From Variovorax beijingensis (GTDB taxonomy: Bacteria; Pseudomonadota; Gammaproteobacteria; Burkholderiales; Burkholderiaceae_C): a stretch of DNA of 64,000 nt. The position numbers and the translations under genes were made by a program. Below the pieces are notes generated by a model. That model saw nothing but the letters and a program-made list of their open reading frames with translations, was not told the DNA's origin and ran no database searches. Positions 9,794-19,301 of this stretch are shown piece after piece (position 1 is the stretch's first letter; the number at the start of each line of letters is the position of its first letter). Where the stretch lies: assembly GCF_003951285.1 (NCBI RefSeq), contig NZ_RXFQ01000006.1:248001-312000 (forward strand). The letters run 5' to 3'.

Positions 9794-10147
9794 TCAGCCC
9801 TTGGAGAGCAGCCCGCCCAGCGCGGCTTCGATGACCAGGCCCAGCAGCGAATAGATCAGCGAGCCGATCAGCGCCGCCACGAAGCCGCTGACCTGGAAGC
9901 CGGACAAGAGGCCCGATGCGGCCCAGAACAGCAGCGCGTTGATCACGAACAGGAACAGCCCGAGCGTGACGATGGTGACCGGCAGCGTCAGCACCACCAG
10001 CACCGGCCGCACGACCATGTTGAGCAGGCCGATGACGGCCGCGGCAATCAGCGCGGAGCCGAAGCTGTTGACCTGGACGCCGCTGTAGAGATAAGCCACC
10101 GCCAGCAGCGCGACGGCGCTGAGCAGCCATTTGATGATGATGCGCAT
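9794..10147 (-). CDS. Phage-holin-like four-helix membrane protein (PF04020 type)
   Basis: 117 aa from ATG 10147. The longer reading to 10279 runs through the terminator hairpin and adds a non-membrane leader. Four hydrophobic segments, and the family-typical run LLNMVVRPVLVVLTLPVTIVTLGLFLFVINALLFW. Function of the family is unknown in spite of the holin name; it is a small inner-membrane protein. Convergent with the bepA-like gene. Confidence 0.8.
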   Translation of the reverse strand: MRIIIKWLLSAVALLAVAYLYSGVQVNSFGSALIAAAVIGLLNMVVRPVLVVLTLPVTIVTLGLFLFVINALLFWAASGLLSGFQVSGFVAALIGSLIYSLLGLVIEAALGGLLSKG

Positions 10148-10178
10148 GCGGCGCAGGATACCCCAGAGCCCCCAAAAC

Positions 10179-10214
10179 AACGAGCCCCGGCGCGTTGCCG
10201 CACCGGGGCTCGTT
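10179..10214 (-). terminator. Rho-independent terminator after the 154-aa gene
   Basis: A perfect 12-bp stem (10179-10190 with 10203-10214) and 12-nt loop; on the minus strand it is followed by TTTT. It ends transcripts of the gene at 10242-10706. Confidence 0.8.
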
Positions 10215-10241
10215 GACACGTTGACGGGGGGCGGTTCGCCC

Positions 10242-10706
10242 TTATTCGGCCAGCTCGTTCGCAAGCACCAGCAGCGCACCCATGCCCATCACGGCGCCGG
10301 GAAAGGCCCAGCCCGATTGGCGCGGCGGCGCCTGGTCGAGCGTGACCGGCTCCAGGTCGACGCCGATCTTGGGGCGGCGCGCGTCGACCACGAGCGTGGC
10401 CGAATGCTCGCGCTTGAGCTGCTGCGTGAGGTCGGTCAGCGGGCCCTTGGCCAGCACCGGCGTCACCTGTCCGCCATTGCGTTCGAGCAGCGGCAGCAGC
10501 TGCGCCTGCACCTTGCTGAACCACTTGGCGCGCCAGTTCTCGCGCGCGCTGTGGCTCACCCACTTGCTGATGCGGTGCGTCATGCGCGGAGCGCAGGCCA
10601 CGAGTACCCAATGGCGTGCCACGACGCTGCCGGCGTCCGGAGCAAGCTCGGCGAACTGCTCGGCCGCGTAGCCGGCGTCGTCGACGTACAGAATGACCTT
10701 TTCCAT
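10242..10706 (-). CDS. Conserved hypothetical protein, possibly universal-stress-like fold
   Basis: 154 aa, not assigned to a named family with confidence. Residues 30-115 alternate strand and helix (HWVLVACAP, then a helix, then VTPVLAKGP, helix, ATLVVDARRPK), as in a small Rossmann or USP-like domain. The C-terminus (residues 132-150) is Gly/Ala/Leu-rich and could be a short membrane or buried helix. No nucleotide-binding motif is obvious. It lies between the holin-like gene and the TerC gene on the same strand, with its own terminator. Confidence 0.6.
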   Translation of the reverse strand: MEKVILYVDDAGYAAEQFAELAPDAGSVVARHWVLVACAPRMTHRISKWVSHSARENWRAKWFSKVQAQLLPLLERNGGQVTPVLAKGPLTDLTQQLKREHSATLVVDARRPKIGVDLEPVTLDQAPPRQSGWAFPGAVMGMGALLVLANELAE

Positions 10707-10787
10707 GGGTGCTCCTTCAAGTAGCTAGAGTGGCAGAGACCGGGCAGCAGGGGAAGAGCATTTTCGCCAAGCCCCTGCAGGCGGCCA

Positions 10788-11537
10788 TCAGCTCGACGAC
10801 GTTGCGGCTTCGGCCGGCTTCTGGCGAGCCTGGCGCAGGGCCACCCACTTGCCGATGGCCAGCACCAGCAGCGCGCCGGCAATGCCTGCGGCGTACCTGA
10901 TGGTGTCGGTCTGAGGGAGCTTCGGCACCCAGGTCCAGGCGGCGGTGTTCGCCAGTGCGGGATCGGACACAGCCATGGTGCCGGCAATCCAGCCCAGCAG
11001 CATGCCGCCGAGCGTGATGATGATCGGGAAGCGGTCCATCAGCTTGATGACCAGCTGGCTGCCCCAGACGATGATCGGAATGCTCACCAGCAGGCCGAAG
11101 ATCACCAGCGGCATCTGGTGGGCCTGGCCGGCGCCTTGCGCGGCACCGGCGATGGCAATCACGTTGTCCACGCTCATCACCAGGTCGGCCACGATCACGG
11201 TCTTGACCGCGCCCCACAGCTTGTCGCTGCTCTGGATGTTGCCGTGCGCGTCGTCATGGTCGGGCGCCAGCAGCTTGATGCCGATCCACACCAGCAGCGC
11301 GGCGCCGACCAGTTTCAGGAACGGAATGGCCAGCAGCGTGAGCGCGAAGAAGATCAATATGACCCGCAGCACGATGGCACCGGCCGTGCCCCAAAGGATG
11401 CCCTTGGTGCGCTGCGCGGGCGGCAGCTTGCGGCACGCCAGGGCAATGACGACGGCGTTGTCGCCACCGAGCAGGATGTCGATCATGATGATCTGACCGA
11501 CCGCGACCCAGAATTCCGGGGTCATGAACTGTTCCAT
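10788..11537 (-). CDS. TerC/YjbE-family integral membrane protein, probable Mn2+ exporter
   Basis: 249 aa with about seven membrane helices. The two hallmark acidic repeats are visible: LLGGDNAVVIALACR near residue 25 and DLVMSVDNVIAIAG near residue 120. The start is supported by AAGAGGAATCT before the ATG. TerC members such as Alx and YkoY/MeeF export Mn2+ and help metalate secreted enzymes. Here the 5' leader carries a yybP-ykoY riboswitch, which makes Mn2+-responsive export the most likely role. Confidence 0.92.
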   Translation of the reverse strand: MEQFMTPEFWVAVGQIIMIDILLGGDNAVVIALACRKLPPAQRTKGILWGTAGAIVLRVILIFFALTLLAIPFLKLVGAALLVWIGIKLLAPDHDDAHGNIQSSDKLWGAVKTVIVADLVMSVDNVIAIAGAAQGAGQAHQMPLVIFGLLVSIPIIVWGSQLVIKLMDRFPIIITLGGMLLGWIAGTMAVSDPALANTAAWTWVPKLPQTDTIRYAAGIAGALLVLAIGKWVALRQARQKPAEAATSSS

Positions 11538-11682
11538 AGATTCCTCTTGTCTTCGCGCGGTCCGTCCATCCTAGGCTGGATGGCGCCGGTCCGGCGCATG
11601 CGTTGCATTTCGATCCATCCCGTGCAGGAATGTCGAAGCGATGGCGAAGACCGGGCGATGAAGACCGGGGATTTCTGGAACG

Positions 11683-11715
11683 CTTCGACCAAACCTGCGC
11701 AGGTTCAAATCGAAG
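11683..11715 (-). promoter_or_regulatory. Alternative hairpin, candidate expression platform of the Mn2+ riboswitch
   Basis: A 14-nt perfect palindrome (11692-11705) is enclosed by a 6-bp stem (11683-11688 with 11710-11715). The outer stem uses the same CTTCGA bases that close helix P1 of the riboswitch, so the two structures exclude each other. When Mn2+ stabilises P1, this hairpin cannot form. There is no clear U-run after it, so it may act at the level of Rho access or translation rather than as a simple terminator. Confidence 0.6.
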
Positions 11716-11841
11716 GTCTTGCTCGACAGCGCGCACCCCGGGGGGTACGTGTTGCCCGGCAGGCCGGAAGTGTTGTGCTTCGTATTGACGACCTGTCGAT
11801 TTCCGCCGTTGTGCGCGGCGGTCGGGAGCTACTCCCCTTCG
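11711..11841 (-). ncRNA. yybP-ykoY manganese riboswitch
   Basis: On the minus strand the leader starts GAAGGGGAGTAGC (from 11840), has GTCAATACG in the middle and ends GAGCAAGACCTTCG. These are the conserved L1 and L3 segments and 3' strand of the yybP-ykoY class. P1 forms from CGAAGG (11836-11841) and CCTTCG (11711-11716). This class binds Mn2+ between two loops and usually switches on exporters such as mntP and alx. It lies 173 nt upstream of the TerC-family start codon, on the same strand. Confidence 0.88.
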
Positions 11842-11849
11842 TGGGCGGG

Positions 11850-11879
11850 ATTAGAGCATCGCGGCCCCTGTTCTGGCAA
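11850..11879 (-). promoter_or_regulatory. Sigma-70-type promoter of the riboswitch-terC transcript
   Basis: Minus-strand TTGCCA (11874-11879), an 18-bp spacer and TCTAAT (11850-11855), each one mismatch from consensus. The start point would fall near 11843, right at the first base of riboswitch helix P1, which is strong positional support. Confidence 0.7.
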
Positions 11880-11935
11880 CCTGAAAATTTTTGGGCTTCA
11901 AAAAGAATGCTATCGAAGGCCTTATGAACAGGGGC
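11864..11935. repeat. 10-bp inverted repeat across the terC promoter
   Basis: GCCCCTGTTC at 11864-11873 is matched by its reverse complement GAACAGGGGC at 11926-11935, 52 bp apart. The left arm fills the -35-proximal part of the promoter spacer. It could be a pair of regulator half-sites or a long stem-loop in a rightward transcript. Confidence 0.45.
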
Positions 11936-12027
11936 TGCGGCGCTATGGGTTTTGCAGCCTCTATAACCTTCGGCTGACGTGGGACATTGCCGGACTATGA
12001 TCGCCGCTCGCTGATTTTTCTCTCTTC

Positions 12028-12492
12028 ATGGCCGCCATTCACATCACCGACATCGAGGCCGCCATCAACCATTGGCGGGAGAAAAGCCCCTCGCCCGACG
12101 GCATCACGCTGGCGCCCGAATTGCGCGCGCTGGCCGAGGTCTACGCGCTCATGGTGTTCCACCACGAGGACGAGGTCGACGAGTTCGGCTTTCCCGAAAA
12201 GGCCTGGGCCGCCTGGCTCGACTGGTACCACTCCACGCCTGACACCCCCTGCATCGCCATTTGCTCCACCAGCCAGGGCGACGACCAGTGCAAGGGCTGC
12301 GGGCGCAGCTTCGACGAGGTGCAGCACTGGCCCGCCATGACGCCGGCCGAAAAGCGCGTGACCTGGCGCCGCATCACCATGGAGGACTCGGCCTGGCGCT
12401 TCAACAAGTACGCCGAGCGTGCGCGCGAGGCCGAGCCCCCGCAGTGGCCCGACGATCCCGCCGAGCCCCTCGGCCCCGACGACACCCCCTGA
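12028..12492 (+). CDS. DUF3717-DUF1289 fusion protein
   Basis: 154 aa. Residues 3-60 match DUF3717 (ITDIEAAINHWREKSPS, then PELRALAEVYALMV). Residues 70-115 are a DUF1289 Cys motif: TPCIAIC, QCKGCGRSFDEV and a Trp, i.e. a likely C-x3-C...C-x2-C metal site. The C-terminus is Pro/Glu/Asp-rich. Neither domain has an assigned function; DUF1289 proteins are small Fe-S or zinc-type Cys proteins (uncertain). It is followed 13 bp later by a DUF2007 gene, probably cotranscribed. Confidence 0.82.
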   Translation: MAAIHITDIEAAINHWREKSPSPDGITLAPELRALAEVYALMVFHHEDEVDEFGFPEKAWAAWLDWYHSTPDTPCIAICSTSQGDDQCKGCGRSFDEVQHWPAMTPAEKRVTWRRITMEDSAWRFNKYAERAREAEPPQWPDDPAEPLGPDDTP

Positions 12493-12505
12493 ACGAGGCC
12501 GCCCC

Positions 12506-12811
12506 ATGCGCCGACTTGCCCAGGCTCCGAACCTCGCGATCGCGGTCCTGTGGGTGCATGCGCTGCGGGAGGAGGGCGTGGAGGCGACGGTGCAGCGCGA
12601 ATACCTGGGCGCCGTCATGGGCCAGCTGCCGCCCGACCAGTGCCTGCCCGAGATCTGGATCGACGACGAAACACAGTTCGAGCGCGCACAGCAGGTGCTG
12701 CATGCGGCGCAGCATCGGCCGCAGCGCAACTGGCAGTGCGCCTGCGGCGAGCGCATCGAAGGCGGCTTCGAGCAGTGCTGGCACTGCGGCGCGATGATGC
12801 CGGTGGCCTGA
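12506..12811 (+). CDS. DUF2007 domain protein with zinc-ribbon-like tail
   Basis: 101 aa from ATG 12506. Residues 1-65 follow the DUF2007 pattern (acts on a short alpha/beta fold, with EGVEATVQREYLGA and PEIWIDDETQFERAQQVL). The C-terminal 25 residues hold C-x-C...C-x2-C (CACGERIEGGFEQCWHCG), a probable zinc ribbon. The family is described as putative signal-transducing but has no proven role. Convergent with yaeQ, 2 bp between stops. Confidence 0.8.
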   Translation: MRRLAQAPNLAIAVLWVHALREEGVEATVQREYLGAVMGQLPPDQCLPEIWIDDETQFERAQQVLHAAQHRPQRNWQCACGERIEGGFEQCWHCGAMMPVA

Positions 12812-12813
12812 GG

Positions 12814-13374
12814 CTACTTCCAGCGCAAGAGCTCGACGTCGATGCTGTGGGTGCCGTCGCCCAGCGTCAGCGTGTTCTCCTGGATCGTGGCCTGCAGCTG
12901 CATGCTGCGCTGCGCGAGCGCGGCCAGCGCCTGCGAGGCTTCCGTCGGCACCCGGTAGACCTGCAGGTTCTGCGGCCGCGTGAGCTTGTTCTCGATGCCG
13001 CGCCACCAGATCTCGGCGGCGTGGTTGAAGCAGTAGACGATCACCTCGTCCGCCTTGCCGCAGGCCTTGATGACGGGCTTGTCCTCGGGCTGGCCGACCT
13101 CGATCCACAGCTTGGTCTCGCCCGTGAAGTCGCGCAGCCAGACATCGGGCTCGTCCACGTTCGACAGGCCCGCGCCGAAGGCCAGCGTGCCGTCGCCGTT
13201 GCACACGTCCTGCAGCTTGTGCGCGTTGAGCGCGAGCGCGACGAGCCGGATCATCATCCGCTCGTCGGTCTCGCTCGGATGGCGCGCCAGGGTCAGCGCA
13301 TGGTCGGCGTAGTAGCCGTGGTCGATGTCGGCCACCGCGAGGGCGGCCTTGAAGATGGTGGATTTGAGGGCCAT
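12814..13374 (-). CDS. yaeQ: YaeQ family protein
   Basis: 186 aa, the normal YaeQ length. Family landmarks: MALKSTIFKAALAVADIDHGYY, LARHPSETDERMMIRL and LWIEVGQPEDKPVIKA. The last resembles PD-(D/E)xK nuclease cores, and YaeQ is placed in that fold superfamily. Its cellular role is unclear; an early claim that it replaces RfaH was withdrawn. Confidence 0.95.
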   Translation of the reverse strand: MALKSTIFKAALAVADIDHGYYADHALTLARHPSETDERMMIRLVALALNAHKLQDVCNGDGTLAFGAGLSNVDEPDVWLRDFTGETKLWIEVGQPEDKPVIKACGKADEVIVYCFNHAAEIWWRGIENKLTRPQNLQVYRVPTEASQALAALAQRSMQLQATIQENTLTLGDGTHSIDVELLRWK

Positions 13375-13408
13375 GGGTGCGCGAGTGTATGCGCCCCCAT
13401 GGGCCGCG

Positions 13409-15580
13409 TCAGAACGCCACCGAGGCCTGCAGGTACACCGTGCGCGGCTGGCCCACGTACTTGCCGCCGTTGTTGTCGACCGAGCGGTTGTAGTAGCGGC
13501 GGTCGAACAGGTTCTTGACGCCCACGGCCAGCTTCAGGTGGCTCATCGACGGGCCGAAGTCGTACGCGGCGCGCAGGTTCATGGTGGCGTAGCCCGGAAT
13601 GTTGCCGAGCCGGCCGGTCGAGTCTTCCTGCGTGATGTACTGCGCGCCGTCGTCGGGCGAGCCCGGCGAACGCTGCTTCGACTGCGCGTACACGTCGGCA
13701 TTGAAGGTCCACGGCCCGCGCTCGTAGCGCGCGCCGAGCGTGGCCACCTGGCGCGAGTAGAACGGCAGGTCGCGGCCGGCAAAGGCCCCGGCCTTGGCAA
13801 TCGCCTGCGTGTAGGTGTAGGTCGCCGACACCGACAGGCCCTTGAGCGAGTCGCTCAGGCTGCCGAGCTGGTAGCGCAGCGCCGACTCCAGGCCGCGGTG
13901 CCGCGTGGCGCCCAGGTCGGTCCACTGGCCGACGTCGCCGGTGATGGAGCGGGCCAGCAGCAGTTCCTTGTCGAAGTTGATGTTGAACAGCGTCAGCTCG
14001 CCGCTCCAGGCCTCGCCCTTGTAGTGCGTGCCGATCTCGTAGGTCTTGGCCTTCTCGGGGTGCAGGCCGCTGGTGGACTGCGCGAGCTGCGCGTACTGCT
14101 GCGGCCCGAACGACACGCCGGCGTTCGCGAACACCGACCAGCGTTCGTTCATGCGGTAGAGCACGGACAGCGTCGGCAGCACTTCGTTGGAGTCGATCTT
14201 CGGATAGTTCGCGCCGGTGACCCGGCCGTTCGCAAGCGTGAAGACGTCGTTGTGCGAGCGGATCGATTCGTAGCGCACGCCGGGCGTGACCGTCCAGTTG
14301 CCGAAGTCGATGCGGTCGTCGATGTAGACGGCATGGGCGGTGGTGCCGCCCTTGCTGGACTGGTAGGCGGGCTGGGCGAGCGTGTAGGCGTCGAAGCCCG
14401 CGCTCGGCCGGTAGTAGGCGCTGCGCGTCGCCACTTCGGAGGCCTCTTCCTTGAGGTAGCGCGCGCCGACGCTGATCTCCTGCACCACGCTGCCCGAATC
14501 GATCAGGCGCGAGTAGCGCGGCTCGAAGGCGTAGGTCTTGTAGTTGCGCGGCGCCGAGGTCAGGCGCCGCCGGCCGGCGTTGGCGCCGGTGCCTTCCTGC
14601 TCGAGGTAGCTGCTGCGGTAGGAGTCCGTGTAGTAGCTCAGCATCTCGAACTTGTTCACGCCGTCGTCGTGCGTGTACTTGACCGAGCCGTCGGTGCGGC
14701 GTCCCGTGAATTCGTCGAACGGGCGGTCCGACTGGAACGGGTCGGCCGCGAACTGCGCGGTGGTCAGCCCGCCCGGCATGCGGCCCTTGCCCTCGAAGTG
14801 ATGCAGCGTCACCGCGATGTCGTCGGTCTTCGACAGGCGGTAGGCGCCCTTGAGCATCAGGTCGTCGATGCTGGTGTGGTCGTTGCTCCGGCGAAAGCCG
14901 TCGCCGTGCGTGCCCGAATAGAGCAGCGCCAGGCCCAGGCCGTTCTCGTTGGTGCCGCCGATGAACAGGCTGGGCGTGGTCTTGAGGCCGCCGCCGTGGC
15001 TGGCCCTTTCAACGCCCACGCTCACTTCGCCCGCGAACTGCTTGGGAATCGAGCGCGTCACGAAGTTGATGATGCCGCCCACGTTCTGCGGGCCGTAGCG
15101 CACCGAGCCCGCGCCGCGCACCACGTCGACCGCTTCCAGGCTGCCGAGCGACAGCGGCGCCAGCGAAAGCTGCGGCTGGCCGTAGGGCGCATAGGCCAGC
15201 GGCACGCCGTCCAGCAGGATGGTCGAGCGCGGCGACAGCCGCGAGGTGAGGCCGCGCACGCCCACGTTGAGCGAGATGTCGCTGCCGCCCGTGCCGTTGC
15301 TCTCCTGCACCTGCACGCCGGGAACCTGGCGCAGCGCCTCGCGCACGCTGGTGGCGCCGCTTTCCTGGATCTGCGTGCGCTCGATGATGCTGCGCGCGCC
15401 CGGATGCTCGAGCACCTTGGTCTCGCTGGGCGTGCCGAGCCAGTCACCGGTGACGGTCACCGCCTCCAGCGACTTCGCGCCGGATGCGGAGCCGGCCGGC
15501 TCGGCTTCGGCCGCCAGGCTCTGGAAGCTGATGGGGAACAGCGCCATGACCAGCGCGGCGCACTTCTTTTGTTTGAACAA
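13409..15580 (-). CDS. TonB-dependent outer-membrane receptor, FecA-like without signalling domain
   Basis: 723 aa. A signal peptide ends near AAEAEP (residue 26), followed by a TonB-box-like LEAVTVTG, a plug with GVQVQESNGTGGSDISLNVGVRGL and RGAGSVRYGPQNVGGIINFVT, and a beta-barrel ending in Phe (YLQASVAF). The region MPGGLTTAQFAADPFQSDRPFDEFTGRR resembles ferric-citrate receptors. There is no N-terminal STN domain and no sigma/anti-sigma pair nearby, so it is a transporter rather than a transducer. Downstream of a PepSY membrane protein in one operon. Ligand (iron-carboxylate siderophore or citrate) is an inference. Confidence 0.88.
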   Translation of the reverse strand: MFKQKKCAALVMALFPISFQSLAAEAEPAGSASGAKSLEAVTVTGDWLGTPSETKVLEHPGARSIIERTQIQESGATSVREALRQVPGVQVQESNGTGGSDISLNVGVRGLTSRLSPRSTILLDGVPLAYAPYGQPQLSLAPLSLGSLEAVDVVRGAGSVRYGPQNVGGIINFVTRSIPKQFAGEVSVGVERASHGGGLKTTPSLFIGGTNENGLGLALLYSGTHGDGFRRSNDHTSIDDLMLKGAYRLSKTDDIAVTLHHFEGKGRMPGGLTTAQFAADPFQSDRPFDEFTGRRTDGSVKYTHDDGVNKFEMLSYYTDSYRSSYLEQEGTGANAGRRRLTSAPRNYKTYAFEPRYSRLIDSGSVVQEISVGARYLKEEASEVATRSAYYRPSAGFDAYTLAQPAYQSSKGGTTAHAVYIDDRIDFGNWTVTPGVRYESIRSHNDVFTLANGRVTGANYPKIDSNEVLPTLSVLYRMNERWSVFANAGVSFGPQQYAQLAQSTSGLHPEKAKTYEIGTHYKGEAWSGELTLFNINFDKELLLARSITGDVGQWTDLGATRHRGLESALRYQLGSLSDSLKGLSVSATYTYTQAIAKAGAFAGRDLPFYSRQVATLGARYERGPWTFNADVYAQSKQRSPGSPDDGAQYITQEDSTGRLGNIPGYATMNLRAAYDFGPSMSHLKLAVGVKNLFDRRYYNRSVDNNGGKYVGQPRTVYLQASVAF

Positions 15581-15625
15581 GGTTTCTCCTCGGAGATCGG
15601 TAAATCGAAAGCCGCGACGTTCCGC

Positions 15626-16765
15626 TCAGGAGCTCGTGCGGTTGTTGGCAAGGGCGATGTCGCGGGCTGCGGCGGCCACCGCGCGGCGCCGCCACCAGAG
15701 CCAGAGGCCGCTCAGGCCCAGGCCGCCGAGCGCCAGGCCGAGCAGCACGGTGATTGCCTGGTGCACCAGTCCGCCCAGCTCGCCCGTGTGCAGCGGGTAG
15801 ATCACCACCACCGCGCCGCTGCCGGCGTCCAGGTCCTGCCAGCGGCGCACCGCCAGCACCTCGCCCGTGAGCGGATGCAGCCACACCGAGCTGATGCCGT
15901 TCGGATGCGGATCGTCGGGCAGCCGGAAGCGCACGCGCATCGGGCGGTCCGGCTTGGCGGGCACCTGGGCATAGCCGACCGGCTGGCCCGGAAACACCTG
16001 CCGGGCGCGGGCGACGAGTTCGTCGAGCGAGAGCCGCGGACCTGTTGCGGGGCCCTTCGGAACTACGGGCGGCTTGACCAGCTCCTGGCCCATGGCGGTG
16101 GAAATGAAGCCGCCGAGCGGCCGCCAGGCCATGTACGCGCCCGTGAAGATCGACACCGCGATCACCAGCCCGAGCACTGCGCCGCCGATCCGGTGCAGGT
16201 CGAACAGCCCGCGCAGCAGGCCGCGGTTCAGCACGATGCGCAGCGACGGCGGCCAGCGCGTGGGCCACCAGAGCACCAGGCCGGTGACCAGCAGGAAGAG
16301 GTAGGCCAGCGCCACGAAGGCCAGGATGCCCTTGCCCGTGTCTTCCAGCAGCAGGCTGCTGTGCAGCTCGAAGAGCAGGTTGTAGGCGCCTTCGTGCGAG
16401 CCGCGCCGGCCTTGCTCCGCGCCGGTGGCGGGGTCGAGATAGAGCGTGCCATCCCAGGGCCCGCGCACGTACACCCAGAGCGTCTCGTGCGGGGTGCGCG
16501 GCGGGCGCAGCGTGAAGCTGGTGCCGGGGCCGAACTCGGCCAGGATGCGCTGGCGCAGCGGTTCGAGCGGCAGCGCGGCCATTCCCGTTCTCGCATCGGC
16601 CGCGCTTCGCGCGACGAAGAGCGCGGGATGCGCGTAGCGGTCGATCGGCAAGGCCACCACCAGCACGGCGCCAAGCAGCGCCGTGAGGGCCAGGACCGGA
16701 CCGAGCGAAAGGCCGATCCAGCGGTGAATCTTGAGCCAGAGACGTCTCAGGGGGGCGCGCAGCAT
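15626..16765 (-). CDS. PepSY-associated membrane protein (siderophore/iron reductase type)
   Basis: 379 aa from ATG 16765; a longer reading to 16885 would run into the purB terminator. Four membrane helices: KIHRWIGLSLGPVLALTALLG at the N-terminus with a conserved His, two in the middle around LAYLFLLVTGLVLWW and DLHRIGGAVLGLVIAVSIFTGAY, and one near the C-terminus. Two periplasmic PepSY-like loops lie between them. Family members often partner TonB receptors and reduce the ferric siderophore in the periplasm. It ends 45 bp before the receptor gene. Confidence 0.83.
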   Translation of the reverse strand: MLRAPLRRLWLKIHRWIGLSLGPVLALTALLGAVLVVALPIDRYAHPALFVARSAADARTGMAALPLEPLRQRILAEFGPGTSFTLRPPRTPHETLWVYVRGPWDGTLYLDPATGAEQGRRGSHEGAYNLLFELHSSLLLEDTGKGILAFVALAYLFLLVTGLVLWWPTRWPPSLRIVLNRGLLRGLFDLHRIGGAVLGLVIAVSIFTGAYMAWRPLGGFISTAMGQELVKPPVVPKGPATGPRLSLDELVARARQVFPGQPVGYAQVPAKPDRPMRVRFRLPDDPHPNGISSVWLHPLTGEVLAVRRWQDLDAGSGAVVVIYPLHTGELGGLVHQAITVLLGLALGGLGLSGLWLWWRRRAVAAAARDIALANNRTSS

Positions 16766-16850
16766 GGACAACAGGGGCTTCGAAAGAGCCCCGTCTGGTT
16801 GTTGGCTGGCGCGCCGCACGGGGCGCGTTGGCTGGAAAGGGGGCACGGCA

Positions 16851-16881
16851 CGAAGAAAACAGCCGCCCTCGGGCGGCTGCT
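16851..16881 (-). terminator. Rho-independent terminator of purB
   Basis: On the minus strand CAGCCGCC, a CGAG loop and GGCGGCTG (16860-16879), then TTTTCTT. It lies 20 bp past the purB stop. Confidence 0.85.
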
Positions 16882-16900
16882 GCATCGGCGTGCGGGAAGG

Positions 16901-18352
<1,452 letters not shown>

Positions 18353-18401
18353 CTAAAATGAAGATGAACAAACGTCATCAATCCAAGGGGAGAGAGCTTT
18401 C

Positions 18402-19013
18402 ATGAAACTGATCGGATCGGCCGCCAGCCCTTATGTGCGCAAGGTGCGCGTGGTGCTGGCCGAAAAGCGTCTCGACTACCAGTTCGTGATCGAGGACGTC
18501 TGGGCGGCCGACACCACCATCGCGCACTCCAACCCCCTCGGGAAAGTGCCTTGCCTCATCATGGAAGGCGGCGACGCGATGTTCGATTCGCGCGTGATCG
18601 TCGAATACCTCGACACCCTGTCCCCCGTGGGCAAGCTGATTCCCCAGCAGGGCCGCGAGCGCGCCGAGGTCAAGACCTGGGAAGCGCTGGCCGACGGCGT
18701 CATGGACGCCGGCGTGCTCTGGCGCCTGGAAGCCACCTGGTCCGGCCGCAGCGACGGCGAGCGCAGCGCCGCCTGGATCGAGCGCCAGCGCGCCAAGGTC
18801 GAAGGCGGCATCGCCGCCATGGCCAAGGGGCTGGCCGACAAGCCCTTTTGCAGCGGCATCCACCTGAGCCTCTCGGACATCGCCGTGGGCTGCGCGCTGG
18901 GCTGGCTGGGGCTGCGTTTTCCCGAGATCGACTGGCGCAACCGCCACTCCAACCTCGCAAAGTTGTACGACAAGCTGATGCTGCGGCCCAGCTTCATCGA
19001 CACCCAACCATGA
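18402..19013 (+). CDS. Glutathione S-transferase family protein (YibF-like)
   Basis: 203 aa. Thioredoxin-fold N-terminus MKLIGSAASPYVRKVRVVLAEK, with Ser9 in the position that binds glutathione, the cis-Pro loop KVPCLIM and DSRVIVEYLD. The all-helical C-terminal domain contains LSLSDIAVGCALGWL. The start has a GGGGAGAGAG ribosome-binding site. Substrate unknown. Divergent from purB and followed by a strong terminator. Confidence 0.92.
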   Translation: MKLIGSAASPYVRKVRVVLAEKRLDYQFVIEDVWAADTTIAHSNPLGKVPCLIMEGGDAMFDSRVIVEYLDTLSPVGKLIPQQGRERAEVKTWEALADGVMDAGVLWRLEATWSGRSDGERSAAWIERQRAKVEGGIAAMAKGLADKPFCSGIHLSLSDIAVGCALGWLGLRFPEIDWRNRHSNLAKLYDKLMLRPSFIDTQP

Positions 19014-19018
19014 AAAAA

Positions 19019-19038
19019 GGCGCCAGAGGCGCCTTTTT
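19019..19038 (+). terminator. Rho-independent terminator of the GST gene
   Basis: GGCGCC, loop AGA, GGCGCC and TTTTT directly after the GST stop codon (hairpin 19019-19033, U-run 19034-19038). Confidence 0.9.
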
Positions 19039-19301
19039 CGTTTCAGGGCGCCGGTGTCTGCCGCGCCCCGCCCGTGCGGGAAATACAAAAATGCTGCGAG
19101 GCGCCCCGACGCGAAGGAGGGAGGGAGGGAGGAGGAGAAGAATCGCCTCGGGATTTCGACCAGACAAGACGCCTGGAAGACCTCGCAACATGAAAACTGG
19201 AAGGCATTTGCTGCCCTCGTCCGTTATGAGCACAGTGTGCCAGCCCGGTTCCCCCTCCAGTGGTAAACGTTTGTGACCGTTGGTTCACAGCGGCAAGGCC
19301 G
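19039..19301. other. Intergenic stretch without a gene, containing a polypurine tract
   Basis: No supported coding region. A purine-only run at about 19113-19142 has three consecutive GGG blocks with A spacers plus flanking GG, able to form a two-layer G-quadruplex. A small imperfect hairpin at 19272-19289 could weakly end the glutathione peroxidase transcript. It is otherwise featureless. Confidence 0.5.

Noticed and set aside
16766..16850. Fur box upstream of the PepSY/TonB-receptor operon
   Set aside because: No 19-bp GATAATGATAATCATTATC-like sequence was found there or between the two genes.
19113..19142. Simple repeat or CRISPR-like array in the GGGA tract
   Set aside because: It is a short polypurine run, with no repeat-spacer structure; at most a two-layer G-quadruplex.
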